Assembly: GCF_016863275.1 (NCBI RefSeq)
Contig: NZ_BOOO01000004.1
Coordinates: 434,001 to 498,000 of the forward strand
Direction: 5' to 3'
DNA length: 64,000 nt
DNA from: Planotetraspora mira
GTDB lineage: Bacteria; Actinomycetota; Actinomycetes; Streptosporangiales; Streptosporangiaceae
Below are positions 28,092 through 36,084 of the stretch, piece after piece (within the stretch, counting starts at the first letter, position 1; each line of letters opens with the position of its first letter). A program made the translations under genes and the position numbers. Under the pieces are notes generated by a model. That model searched no databases. It saw only the letters and a program-made list of their open reading frames with translations, and was not told where the DNA came from.

Positions 28092-29366
28092 TCAGAAGGT
28101 GCACTCCATGTGCTTGGTGCCGTTGATGAAGCTGGAGAACAGGCGCTCGGGCTCCCCCGCCTCGATCTGAGGCACCCGCCGGAGCAACTCGCGGAACATC
28201 ACGGTGATCTCCCGCCTGGCCAGGTGAGCGCCGAGGCAGAAGTGCGGGCCGGGGCCACCGAAGCCGACATGCGGGTTGGGGTTGCGGGCGATGTCGAACC
28301 GGAGCGAGTCGTCGAAGATGCTCTCGTCCCGGTTCGCCGACCAGTAGTAGAGGACGACCTTCTCGCCTTGGCGGTACAGGTTGCCGTTCATCTCGTGGTC
28401 CCGGGTCACCTTGCGCCGCATGTAGTTGACCGGGGAGGCCATCCGTACGATCTCCTCCACGGCGCCGGGCGCCCGGCCGTCGATGTCCTCGAGCCACGAC
28501 CGCTTCTGGTCGGGGTTGAGCGTCAGCAGGCGCATGCCGTACGAGATGGCGTTGCGCGTGGTCTCGTTGCCGGCGACGACGAGCAGGATGAAGAACGAGC
28601 CCAGCTCCTGGGCGGTCAGCCTCTCGCCGTCGATGTTGGCGTTGACCAGCGAGGACGTCAGGTCGTTCGTGGGGTTTTCGACCCTGTCGGCCGCGAGCCT
28701 CTGCACGAGCTCCTGGAGCTCCATCCCGGCGGTGAGCAGCGCGGTGCCGATCGACTCGACGTCGGAGACGTATTCGGGGTCGGACCCGCCCAAAATGATG
28801 TTCGACCGGTCGAAGACGAAGCCGTAGTCGCTCTCGGGGATCCCCATCATGTCGCAGATGATCTTCAGCGGCAGCCGCGCGGCGACCTCGGTGACGAAGT
28901 CACAACCGGAGCCGGTCTCCAGAAGCTCGTCGACGATCTGGCTGGCGGCGACGTCCACGTCGGACTCGAACTGCTTGATCATCTTGGGGGTGAACGCACG
29001 GGAGACGATGCGCCGCAGGCGGGCGTGACGAGGGTCGTCCATGCTGATCATGGAGCCGAAGTACTCGGCGAACTCCGCAGGCATGTCGATGATGCTGGTG
29101 GCCCCGCCCAGGCCCGAGGCGAAGATCTCAGGGTTCCGGCTGGCCTCGAGGATGTCGGCGTGCCGGACGAGCGCGTGGTAGCCGAGACCCTTCTCCGCGA
29201 TGTACGGGACGTCGGGCTCGGCGAAGAAGGCCGGCTTGTCGAGATCGCGGAGCAGGCGGAAGGCGTGCTCCCTCTCGTCGGCCGGGCGCAACCAGAAGGC
29301 GTGATCGGACAGGTCGACGTCCGCGGCCGATTTGATGGGAGAACTCTCCACTGGCTGAGTCGTCAC
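28092..29366 (-). CDS. Cytochrome P450 (CYP124/125-like group)
   Basis: A 424-residue soluble P450. GTG 29366 is chosen for its AAGGGA ribosome site; a TTG at 29393 is an upstream alternative. Visible are DDPRHARLRRIVSRAFTP, the I-helix oxygen site VAGNETTRNA, and the haem loop GFGGPGPHFCLGAHLARRE with Cys377 as axial ligand. This form of the haem loop and NRDESIF is common in actinobacterial CYP124/125/142 enzymes that hydroxylate methyl-branched lipids or sterol side chains. It is 54 percent or so alike by eye to the second P450 upstream, so a duplication is likely. No ferredoxin gene is adjacent. A perfect palindrome precedes it. Confidence 0.94.
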   Translation of the reverse strand: MTTQPVESSPIKSAADVDLSDHAFWLRPADEREHAFRLLRDLDKPAFFAEPDVPYIAEKGLGYHALVRHADILEASRNPEIFASGLGGATSIIDMPAEFAEYFGSMISMDDPRHARLRRIVSRAFTPKMIKQFESDVDVAASQIVDELLETGSGCDFVTEVAARLPLKIICDMMGIPESDYGFVFDRSNIILGGSDPEYVSDVESIGTALLTAGMELQELVQRLAADRVENPTNDLTSSLVNANIDGERLTAQELGSFFILLVVAGNETTRNAISYGMRLLTLNPDQKRSWLEDIDGRAPGAVEEIVRMASPVNYMRRKVTRDHEMNGNLYRQGEKVVLYYWSANRDESIFDDSLRFDIARNPNPHVGFGGPGPHFCLGAHLARREITVMFRELLRRVPQIEAGEPERLFSSFINGTKHMECTF

Positions 29367-29391
29367 GGCCGGTTCCCTTCTGGCGATACTC

Positions 29392-29412
29392 AAACAGAAT
29401 CAGATTCTGTTT
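29392..29412. promoter_or_regulatory. Perfect 21-bp palindrome upstream of P450 gene
   Basis: Ten-base arms AAACAGAATC (29392-29401) and GATTCTGTTT (29403-29412) flank a single A. It sits 26 bases before the GTG of the P450 gene, where a TetR-type repressor would block the promoter. No regulator gene is adjacent, so the binding protein is encoded elsewhere. Confidence 0.7.
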
Positions 29413-29482
29413 CATCCTGCCACAGACCACCCCGACTCCGGAGATCTACCAGAAAGTTATCCACCCCCCACCCCTCCCCCGC

Positions 29483-29706
29483 GTGATCATGCACACATTC
29501 GGTGATCAGGCCGCCGAGCTGCACAAACCCCGGGCGTGATCATGCACAAGTTCGCGGACAGCCGGCCTGACATGCGCAAACGCAACGCGTGATCATGCAC
29601 AGGTTCGGCGACAGCCGCCCCGACCTGCCCAGACACAGTTCGTGATCATGCGCAGATTCGGCGCCAGCACCCCCGACCTGCGCGAAAGCCGTACGCGATC
29701 ATGCAG
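29483..29706 (+). repeat. 53-bp tandem repeat array A (4 units plus a partial)
   Basis: Units start at 29483, 29536, 29589 and 29642, each exactly 53 bases, and a truncated unit starts at 29695. Each opens GTGATCATGC(A/G)CA, followed by (G/A)TTCG and, mid-unit, TGAC(A/C)TG or GACCTGC-like blocks; the bases between vary. The array fills the gap between the two P450 genes and ends one base before the stop codon of the upstream P450. Apart from the palindrome at 29392-29412 the 340-base gap holds nothing else. The same unit recurs inverted at 31031 and 37956. Confidence 0.9.
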
Positions 29707-30981
29707 TCAGAAGCGGTAGCTCAGGTGCTTGATCCCGTTGATGAAGTTGGAGAGCAGGTAGGACGGCTCGCCTTCGGCACGGATCTCGGGCATCCGGGTG
29801 AACAGTTCGCGGAACATCACGGTGATCTCCCGCCTGGCCAGGTGGGCGCCGAGGCAGTAGTGCGGACCCGGTCCGCCGAAGCCGACATGCGGGTTCGGCG
29901 TGCGCGTGATGTCGAAAACATCCGGATCCGTGAACACGCTCTCGTCCCTGTTGGCCGAGTTGTAGAACAGCAGGACCTTGTCGCCCTTCTTGTACTCCAT
30001 GCCGTTCATGACGTGATCACCGGTGAGCGTCCGGCGGAACTGGATGACAGGGGTCGAATAGCGGATGATCTCCTCGACCGCGCCCGCGATGTGCCCCTCG
30101 AAGTCATCGGTCAGCAGCGCGCGCTGCTCGGGATTGTCGGTGAGCGCCTTGAGGCCGTGACTGATCGCGTTACGCGTCGTCTCACTGCCGGCGACCACGA
30201 GCAGGATGAAGAACGAGCCGAGTTCCTGGGTGGTGAGCCGCTCCTCACCGTTGACGAGCAGGCTGGTCAGGTCGCCGGTGGGGTTGCGGCGGCGCTCGCG
30301 CCCGAGTCGCTGCGCCAGCGAGCTGAGCTCATGGCCCGCCCGCAGCAGTTTGATCAGGCCGCGGGCCGTCGTCCAGCGGCCGGCGACCTCGTCAGGACGT
30401 GCGGAGTCCGCGCCGAATCCTGAATACTCCGAGTCCGCGTTTGCCAGGATCGTGTTCGTACGGCTGAGCACCATGTCATGAAATTTCGCCGGAATGCCGA
30501 TTATGTCGCAGATGACCTGGACGGGAAGCCGTGCGGCGATCTGCGGAACGAAGTCGCCGGCCCCCTCCTTCACGGCCCGGTCGACGATCTCCTCCGCGGC
30601 CCGCTGGAGATCCTCCTCCATCTTGGCGAGGACGCGCGGCGTGAAGGCACGGGACACGATTCGCCGGAGCCTCGCATGCCGGGGATCGTCCATGTTGATC
30701 ATCGAGCCGAAGTAGACCGCCAACCAGCGCGGCATGTCCGGAATGCTGTTGGACGTCGGCTCACTGCTGAAGATCCCGGCGTTCCTACTGGCCTCGGTCA
30801 CGTCCGCGTGCCGTACGAGCGCGTAATAACCGGCCCCCTGCGGAATGAAGGGGATCTTGCTCTCGGTGAGGAAGACCGGCCGGTCCAGCTCGCGCAGCCG
30901 CCGGAAGGCCTCCAGCCGTTCGGCTCGAGGCAGCGCCCAGAACGGAATCCGCGACAGGTCGAGCTCTGGCGCCACGCTCAT
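29707..30981 (-). CDS. Cytochrome P450, paralogue of the downstream P450
   Basis: A 424-residue P450 with the start at ATG 30981. Key parts are DDPRHARLRRIVSRAFTP, the I-helix VAGSETTRNAISHG, NSANRDESVF and the haem loop GFGGPGPHYCLGAHLARRE with Cys376. It shares length and most motifs with the P450 at 28092-29366, which lies downstream on the same strand, so the two arose by duplication. They are not one tight operon, since 340 bases with a palindrome and a repeat array separate them. The CYP124/125-like motifs and the nearby methyl-branched fatty acid genes suggest a lipid substrate (inference). Confidence 0.94.
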   Translation of the reverse strand: MSVAPELDLSRIPFWALPRAERLEAFRRLRELDRPVFLTESKIPFIPQGAGYYALVRHADVTEASRNAGIFSSEPTSNSIPDMPRWLAVYFGSMINMDDPRHARLRRIVSRAFTPRVLAKMEEDLQRAAEEIVDRAVKEGAGDFVPQIAARLPVQVICDIIGIPAKFHDMVLSRTNTILANADSEYSGFGADSARPDEVAGRWTTARGLIKLLRAGHELSSLAQRLGRERRRNPTGDLTSLLVNGEERLTTQELGSFFILLVVAGSETTRNAISHGLKALTDNPEQRALLTDDFEGHIAGAVEEIIRYSTPVIQFRRTLTGDHVMNGMEYKKGDKVLLFYNSANRDESVFTDPDVFDITRTPNPHVGFGGPGPHYCLGAHLARREITVMFRELFTRMPEIRAEGEPSYLLSNFINGIKHLSYRF

Positions 30982-30995
30982 GCCGCCAATCTTGT

Positions 30996-31011
30996 GCAAG
31001 CGACCGCTTGC
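30996..31011. promoter_or_regulatory. Palindromic operator upstream of second P450
   Basis: Seven-base arms GCAAGCG (30996-31002) and CGCTTGC (31005-31011) around AC, 14 bases before the P450 start codon. The CAAGCG/CGCTTG form is typical of TetR-family sites in actinomycetes. It differs from the palindrome of the other P450, so the two paralogues have diverged in control. Confidence 0.6.
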
Positions 31012-31030
31012 GTCAAGACCTCGCCCTCAC

Positions 31031-31258
31031 TGCATGATCACGTACGGCTTTCGCCCAGCTCAGAGCTGCCGCCGCCGAATCCGTGCATGATCACGAATCA
31101 TGTCTGCGCAGGTCAGGCCAGCCATCACCGAACCTGCGCATGATCACGAGTCGCGTTCGCGCACGTCACACCGACCGTCCACGAATGTGTGCATGATCAC
31201 GCCCAGTGATCGCCCAGCTCAACCGCGTGATCACCGAATCTGTGCATGATCACGCGGA
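31031..31258 (-). repeat. 53-bp tandem repeat array B (4 units plus a partial), inverted relative to array A
   Basis: Units on the plus strand begin (T/C)GCATGATCACG at 31031, 31084, 31137, 31190 and 31243, exactly 53 bases apart. Blocks near GCGCA(G/C)GTCA and CGAA(T/C)C(C/T)G recur within units. This is the reverse complement of the array A unit, so arrays A and B face each other across the P450 gene. The array and the palindrome before it account for most of the 333 bases between the P450 and the methyltransferase gene. Confidence 0.9.
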
Positions 31259-31314
31259 GAGCGCGGCGAGCGAGGAGAGCCTGGAGAGATCAACCGGGGG
31301 CGAAGGGGGTGGGA

Positions 31315-32574
31315 TCAGGGCCAGTCGAGGCTGGGGCGGAGGGGGACGTGCGCGTCGGCGTGCTCGTCGAGGCGAACGCCGAGAACCTGGTGGAGCTGGA
31401 TCTTGTTGCGTTCGAAACCGACCACGCACCCCGCCATGTAGAGGCGCCAGACCCGGGCGGTGCCCTCGCCCACTTCGGCGACGGCCTCGTCCCAGTGGGC
31501 GTCGAGGTTGGCGCACCACTCGCGGAGCGTCAGGGCGTAGTGCTCGCGCAGGTTCTCCTCGTGGCGGATCTCGTAGCCGATGTCCTCCATCTGGCGGACC
31601 AGATAGCCGACCGACTCGAGCTCACCGTCGGGGAAGACGTAACGGTTGATGAAACCGCCCTTGTTGATCGTCTTCTCGGTGCCCGTCGGGCGCGTGATGC
31701 AGTGGTTCAGGAGCCGCCCGCCCGGCTTGAGCTTGCCGTACAGGAAGGAGAAGTACGAGGGGAGCTGCTCCTTGCCGATGTGCTCCGTCAGGCCGATCGA
31801 GCTGACCCGGTCGAAGCCGGTCTCCGGGACGTCGCGGTAGTCCATGTAGCGGACCTCGGCGAGCTCGGAGAGACCCGCCTCGGCGATCGCCTTCTGGGCC
31901 CACTCCGCCTGCTGGCGGGAGAGCGTCACGCCGAGGCCCTTCACGCCGTACTCGCGGGCGGCGTGCATCACCATGCCGCCCCAGCCGCACCCGACGTCGA
32001 GCAGGCGCATGCCGGGCTGCAGGTCGAGCTTCTTGGCCACCAGGTCGAATTTGGCGTACTGCGCCTCCTCGAGCGTCGCGTCCGCCGACGGGAAGACCGC
32101 GCAGGTGTAGGCCATCGAGGGGCCGAGCACCCACTCGTAGAACTTGTTGGAGACGTCGTAGTGGTGGTGGATCGCCTCCGCGTCACGCTGCTTGGCGTGG
32201 CGGCTGCCGAGCCTGGCCATCGCGCTGCGGCGCATCTCCTGCGGGGGCGGCGTCGCACGCATCAGCAGCGGCTTGGTCCCCAGAGAGCGGATCGCGGCGA
32301 CCTTCTCACTGAGCGGCAGGTCGTTGAGCGTCAGCGACCACATGCGGTCGAGCAGCGTGTACATGTCACCGTGCACATCGAGGTGCCCGGAGATGTACGC
32401 CCTGGCAAGGCCGAGCTCCCCCGGCGCCTTGGCGAGGTAGGCCACCGCCGCGGGTGACTTGACCTCGATGCGGATGTCCGCGTCGGATGAGCCGGCCTTG
32501 CTGCCGTCGTAGGCCTCGAACTGCACACCCGCGTCGCTTCCGACGACTTTCTCGAAAATCTCGGCAAGAGTCAT
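31315..32574 (-). CDS. Cyclopropane-fatty-acid-synthase-family methyltransferase, TmsB/BfaB-like (10-methylene fatty acid synthesis)
   Basis: A 419-residue SAM-dependent enzyme of the CFA synthase family. The SAM site is LLDVGCGWGGM near residue 195. Family residues for the bicarbonate and lipid site are seen in HHYDVSNKFYEWVLG, YTCAVF and EHIGKEQLPSY. The gene directly upstream is the FAD-linked partner. The two-gene unit is that of the tmsB-tmsA/bfaB-bfaA pair, which methylates the double bond of oleoyl phospholipids to a 10-methylene chain and then reduces it to 10-methylstearate (tuberculostearate). 10-Methyl acids are typical of Streptosporangiaceae membranes. A plain cyclopropane synthase is the alternative. 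Confidence 0.88.
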   Translation of the reverse strand: MTLAEIFEKVVGSDAGVQFEAYDGSKAGSSDADIRIEVKSPAAVAYLAKAPGELGLARAYISGHLDVHGDMYTLLDRMWSLTLNDLPLSEKVAAIRSLGTKPLLMRATPPPQEMRRSAMARLGSRHAKQRDAEAIHHHYDVSNKFYEWVLGPSMAYTCAVFPSADATLEEAQYAKFDLVAKKLDLQPGMRLLDVGCGWGGMVMHAAREYGVKGLGVTLSRQQAEWAQKAIAEAGLSELAEVRYMDYRDVPETGFDRVSSIGLTEHIGKEQLPSYFSFLYGKLKPGGRLLNHCITRPTGTEKTINKGGFINRYVFPDGELESVGYLVRQMEDIGYEIRHEENLREHYALTLREWCANLDAHWDEAVAEVGEGTARVWRLYMAGCVVGFERNKIQLHQVLGVRLDEHADAHVPLRPSLDWP

Positions 32575-32628
32575 GTCAACCTCTCCCCACGTACGAAATC
32601 ACGTACGCAATCCACACGTAGGAACTGC

Positions 32629-34002
32629 CTACCTGGCCCGGACACACTTGTCGTACAGATCGAGCAGTCGCCCGCCCGGGTCGTACGCATGTTTGACCGG
32701 CCAGTACGAGTCCCCGTTGTACAGCCGCCAGAATTCCTCCCGCTCGTAATACGAGCTGGAGTAGAGCGACTTGTGGCCACCGAGCCTGTGCACGGCATGC
32801 TCGATGAGACGGTTGTAGTAGCCGTCCTGCTGACCACGCGGCAGCGGGACCATGCCCCAGAAGCCGAAGTTGATGTAGAGCTTGCCCGGCTCCAGCGGGT
32901 AGATGGGCCAGTCGCGGGTCGCCTTCAGCGGGCACATCCAGACCGGCGTCATGCCGACCTCGCTCTGGAAGATCTCGAGGAACTCCGCGCCCCGCTCGAC
33001 CGGCACCTCGACGTCCTGGATGACCGACTCCTGCACCGGCCTGTTCCGCCAGCGGTCGAGCCGGGCCGTCACGCCGTGTTTCTGGTCGAACCCGACCAGC
33101 TTGCGGTAGACGTCCGAGCGCAGCCACCGGCGCGGCACCAGCGACCGGACCAGCGGCTGCTGCACGCCGAAGGCGCGCGAGCACCAGAACCAGTCGGTGT
33201 CCCAGCGCCACAGGTAGTCGCGGATGGTGAGCCAGTCACGCGGCCGGGTCTGGATCGACTGGTAGTAGATGCGCATCCCGGTGTAGTCGGACGCGTAGGG
33301 CGCCTTGTCGGAGAACGTTCCGACGGTGACGTACAGCTCGCCGGGACCGAAGTACGTCCCGTCGACGAAGTCGATCGGCTCGCCCTCGTGCGTACGGCTC
33401 TCGCAGATCTCGGTCAGGGCGAGCATGCACTTGTCGGCGTCGGTGAACCGGATGTGCGTCAGCCGCACGAACGGTTTGACCGGCGCCAGCTTGATGCGGA
33501 TCCGCAGCGCGTAGCCGAGCGTGCCGTACGAGTTCGGGAAGGCGTTGAAGAGGTCGGCGTGCTCGTTGTCGGGCCGCGCGACCAGGATCTGCCCGTCCCC
33601 CGTCAGGATCTCGAGCTCCTCGACCGACTCGTGCGGCAGGCCGTCCCTGAAGCTGGACGACTCGATGCCGAGGCCGGTGACCGCGCCTCCGAGGGTGATG
33701 GTCTTGAGCTGCGGCACGACGTACGGCATGAGCCCGTAGGGCAGCGTCGCGTCCACCAGGTGCTCGTACGTCGTCATGCCCTGGACCTCGGCCGTCATGG
33801 TCTCGGGGTCCACCTGGATCACCTGGTCCAGGTCGCGGGCCGACAGCGACGCCGTCTTGGTCGGCTCGCGGAATCGGAAGAGGTTCGTGGTGGCCTTCGC
33901 CAGCCGGGGGGCGGCGTCGTCAGGGATCGCCGCGTAGGACTCCCTGATCTGCTCAACCGCCTTTTGGTGGGCGGTCATACTGGTCGTGCTGCGCGTGGGC
34001 AT
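32629..34002 (-). CDS. FAD-binding oxidoreductase, TmsA/BfaA-like (10-methylene to 10-methyl reduction)
   Basis: About 457 residues. An FAD-binding PCMH domain occupies the first 190 residues: VIQVDPETMTAEVQGMTTYE, VVPQLKTITLGGAVTGLGIE and GTLGYALRIRIKL. The C-terminal half, with W-rich segments, resembles DHCR24-type reductases. It begins just upstream of the methyltransferase gene (54-base gap) and runs the same way. In mycobacteria the equivalent flavoprotein reduces the 10-methylene group made by the methyltransferase, using NADPH. ATG 34002 has GGGGGTGG before it; ATG 34023 is also possible. Confidence 0.88.
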   Translation of the reverse strand: MPTRSTTSMTAHQKAVEQIRESYAAIPDDAAPRLAKATTNLFRFREPTKTASLSARDLDQVIQVDPETMTAEVQGMTTYEHLVDATLPYGLMPYVVPQLKTITLGGAVTGLGIESSSFRDGLPHESVEELEILTGDGQILVARPDNEHADLFNAFPNSYGTLGYALRIRIKLAPVKPFVRLTHIRFTDADKCMLALTEICESRTHEGEPIDFVDGTYFGPGELYVTVGTFSDKAPYASDYTGMRIYYQSIQTRPRDWLTIRDYLWRWDTDWFWCSRAFGVQQPLVRSLVPRRWLRSDVYRKLVGFDQKHGVTARLDRWRNRPVQESVIQDVEVPVERGAEFLEIFQSEVGMTPVWMCPLKATRDWPIYPLEPGKLYINFGFWGMVPLPRGQQDGYYNRLIEHAVHRLGGHKSLYSSSYYEREEFWRLYNGDSYWPVKHAYDPGGRLLDLYDKCVRAR

Positions 34003-34228
34003 GGCACCACCCCCATGGATCATTGAGACCGCCTCTAGGCACGTTATCCTTCGAAAACACCGCAGACCAGATTAGACACGTTACGGCTGCGAAAACCATC
34101 GGGGTATGCCCTAGCGAACGGCAAGACGCGCACTCCGACCGAGGTTGTCAGATAGCCGCAGGTCAGACGGTAGGCACCCGGATAAACCCATGGACGACGC
34201 GGGTGGTCTGCGGCCAGGATGACGACTC

Positions 34229-34963
34229 GTGGACCTGCGAACGAGCACCCTGGCGGAGCGCCCCCACCTCGCCGGCGAAGTGGGGAACATGCCCACCGCC
34301 TGGCCCGAGTTCATGCTCAACGATCCGATCGCCGACCTGTATTACACGGTGGCCACGACGGCCTATCCCGAGTTCGTGGTCGTCGCCACCGTCGACGGAC
34401 GACTCGCCGCGAAGGCGATGTCCGTCCCTCTGCTGCTCGACGACGGCCCGCTTCCCGCGAACGGCTGGGACGGCGTCGTCATGCGCGCCTGGCGGACCCG
34501 GCTGCGCGGTGACCGTCCCAACGCCGTCTCCGCACTCGAGATCTCGATCCGGCCCGACCTGCTCGGGCGAGGGCTCTCCGGAGTGATGCTCGAAGCCCTG
34601 CGCGAGCAGGCGGCCGGACTCGGGTTCGCCGAACTCATCGCCCCGGTGCGCCCCAACGCCAAGCATCTCGAGCAGTCGACGCCGATGTCCGAGTACGCCT
34701 TCAGGACGCGCGACGACGGCCTCCCGCACGATCCGTGGCTTCGCGTGCACGTCCGGGCGGGCGGCACGATCGACAGCGTCGCCCCGAGGTCGATGGCCAT
34801 CCCCGGCACTCTGGACCAGTGGCGCAGGTGGACGGGCCTCCCGTTCGACCGGACGGGCAGCACCGAGGTCCCCAAGGCGCTGAACCCCGTGCACGTCGCC
34901 GTCGAGGAGGACCACGCCGTCTACGTCGAGCCCAACGTCTGGGTACGGCACGCCCTCCGGTGA
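34229..34963 (+). CDS. GNAT-like acyltransferase family protein
   Basis: A 244-residue protein starting at GTG. It shows a GNAT pattern: a first strand region YPEFVVVATVDGRLAAKAM, then LEISIRPDLLGRGLSGVMLEALRE near residues 105-130, which holds the acetyl-CoA loop RxxGxG in the form LLGRGLS. The C-terminal 80 residues with DPWLRVHVRAGG are longer than usual for GNATs. It stands alone between the divergent BfaA-like gene and a convergent dehydrogenase gene. Acceptor unknown. Confidence 0.82.
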   Translation: MDLRTSTLAERPHLAGEVGNMPTAWPEFMLNDPIADLYYTVATTAYPEFVVVATVDGRLAAKAMSVPLLLDDGPLPANGWDGVVMRAWRTRLRGDRPNAVSALEISIRPDLLGRGLSGVMLEALREQAAGLGFAELIAPVRPNAKHLEQSTPMSEYAFRTRDDGLPHDPWLRVHVRAGGTIDSVAPRSMAIPGTLDQWRRWTGLPFDRTGSTEVPKALNPVHVAVEEDHAVYVEPNVWVRHALR

Positions 34964-34968
34964 CGACC

Positions 34969-34998
34969 TGCTCGAACACGACGTGCTCGAACACGATG
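34969..34998. repeat. 15-bp tandem repeat between convergent genes
   Basis: TGCTCGAACACGACG (34969-34983) and TGCTCGAACACGATG (34984-34998) are tandem copies, followed by the first five bases of a third. They lie between the convergent GNAT and dehydrogenase genes, with no clear role. Confidence 0.6.
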
Positions 34999-35029
34999 TG
35001 CTCACGTGCGTCGGCTCAAGCACGACGGC

Positions 35030-36010
35030 TCAGGTGCGACGGCGGATCACGGGGTCTGCGCCGTTGACGACGTTGACGACGGGACGGCCGGCGACCGCCG
35101 CCGCGAGGTTGTCGAGCACGCACTGGATGAGACGGCCGCTCGCCTCCGGTGTCACGGCGGCGGCGTGCGGAGACAGCAGGACCTTCTCCGACGCGCGCAG
35201 CGGGTCCGCCGCGCCGAGCGGCTCGGTGTCGTAGACGTCGAGTGCGGCCCCGGCGAGATGGCCGGAGTCCAGCGCGGCCAGCAGCGCGTCGCCGTCCACG
35301 ATCGGGCCCCGGGCCGCGTTGACGAGCACGGACCCCCGGGGCATCCGCGACAGCCGTACGGCATCGAAGAGCCCGCGTGTCTCGTCGGCGAGCGCGATGG
35401 CGAGCACCAGCACGTCACTGGAGGCGGTCAGCTCGTCGAGGTCGAGGTAGACGGCGCCGTGCGAATCGGGCCTGGGCGTGCGCGACCAGTAGGACACCCG
35501 GCACCCCAGCGCGCCGAACATGCGCGCGCACGCGGCCCCGACCGGTCCGAAGCCGACGACGCCGACACGGGCGCCCGCGAGTTCGCGCCGCTGGAAGGTG
35601 AACTGCGGCCAGCCTCCGGCCCGCATCTCGCGATCGGCGTCCGGCAGATGCCGCAGCAACGCCAGCGACGCGGCGAGGCACCATTCGGCGACCGCGTCGG
35701 CGTTGACACCGGCCGTGTTGGACACCGGCACACCGGCCTTCGCCAGCGCCTCCAGGTCGTGGCCGTCCACGCCGACCGAGGGCTGCTGCACGAACGCCAG
35801 CCTCGGGGCATGCCGTACGGCCTCCGCGTCGAGCACGAGCGCGCCGCTCCAGTCGCCGACGACGATGTCGGCCTCGGGCAGCGCGTCCAGCAGGGCGGCC
35901 CGGTCACGGCGGGCGGGTACGGCGAGCTCCGCATGGTCGCCGAGGCCCCCGAGCAGGTCCCGAAGGGCGTCCTCCGGGAGTGGGGGCAGCGCAAGGATCT
36001 TCCACGTCAC
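35030..36010 (-). CDS. D-2-hydroxyacid dehydrogenase family protein
   Basis: A 326-residue NAD(P)-dependent 2-hydroxyacid dehydrogenase. The Rossmann site is GVVGFGPVGAACARMFG. The catalytic Arg is in NAARGPIVD, the Glu in LDVYDTEPL and the His in LLSPHAAAVTPEA. Family members interconvert 2-keto and D-2-hydroxy acids such as glyoxylate, hydroxypyruvate or phosphoglycerate; the lack of a C-terminal ACT domain excludes full SerA. GTG 36010 is chosen, giving a start at VTWKILALPP. It is divergent from the racemase gene with 74 bases between them. Confidence 0.92.
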   Translation of the reverse strand: MTWKILALPPLPEDALRDLLGGLGDHAELAVPARRDRAALLDALPEADIVVGDWSGALVLDAEAVRHAPRLAFVQQPSVGVDGHDLEALAKAGVPVSNTAGVNADAVAEWCLAASLALLRHLPDADREMRAGGWPQFTFQRRELAGARVGVVGFGPVGAACARMFGALGCRVSYWSRTPRPDSHGAVYLDLDELTASSDVLVLAIALADETRGLFDAVRLSRMPRGSVLVNAARGPIVDGDALLAALDSGHLAGAALDVYDTEPLGAADPLRASEKVLLSPHAAAVTPEASGRLIQCVLDNLAAAVAGRPVVNVVNGADPVIRRRT

Positions 36011-36084
36011 GGTCGGAGTCTCGCACGCTCCAGAAACATGTTCTACTGGGCGCAGCAAATGTAGGACCCACCGAGGAGAGTGGA

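Noticed and set aside
29456-29464. DnaA box / origin signal near repeat array A
   Set aside because: A single TTATCCAC-like match without further boxes, dnaA or dnaN. Isolated matches are expected by chance.
29483-29706. CRISPR array
   Set aside because: The 53-base units have no constant repeat plus unique spacer pattern. Conserved blocks are spread through the unit, units drift gradually, and no cas genes are present.
36030-36050. KstR-like palindrome before the racemase gene
   Set aside because: AACATGTT is symmetric only over eight bases, and the flanks fit the KstR pattern only with an inserted base, so I do not call it an operator.
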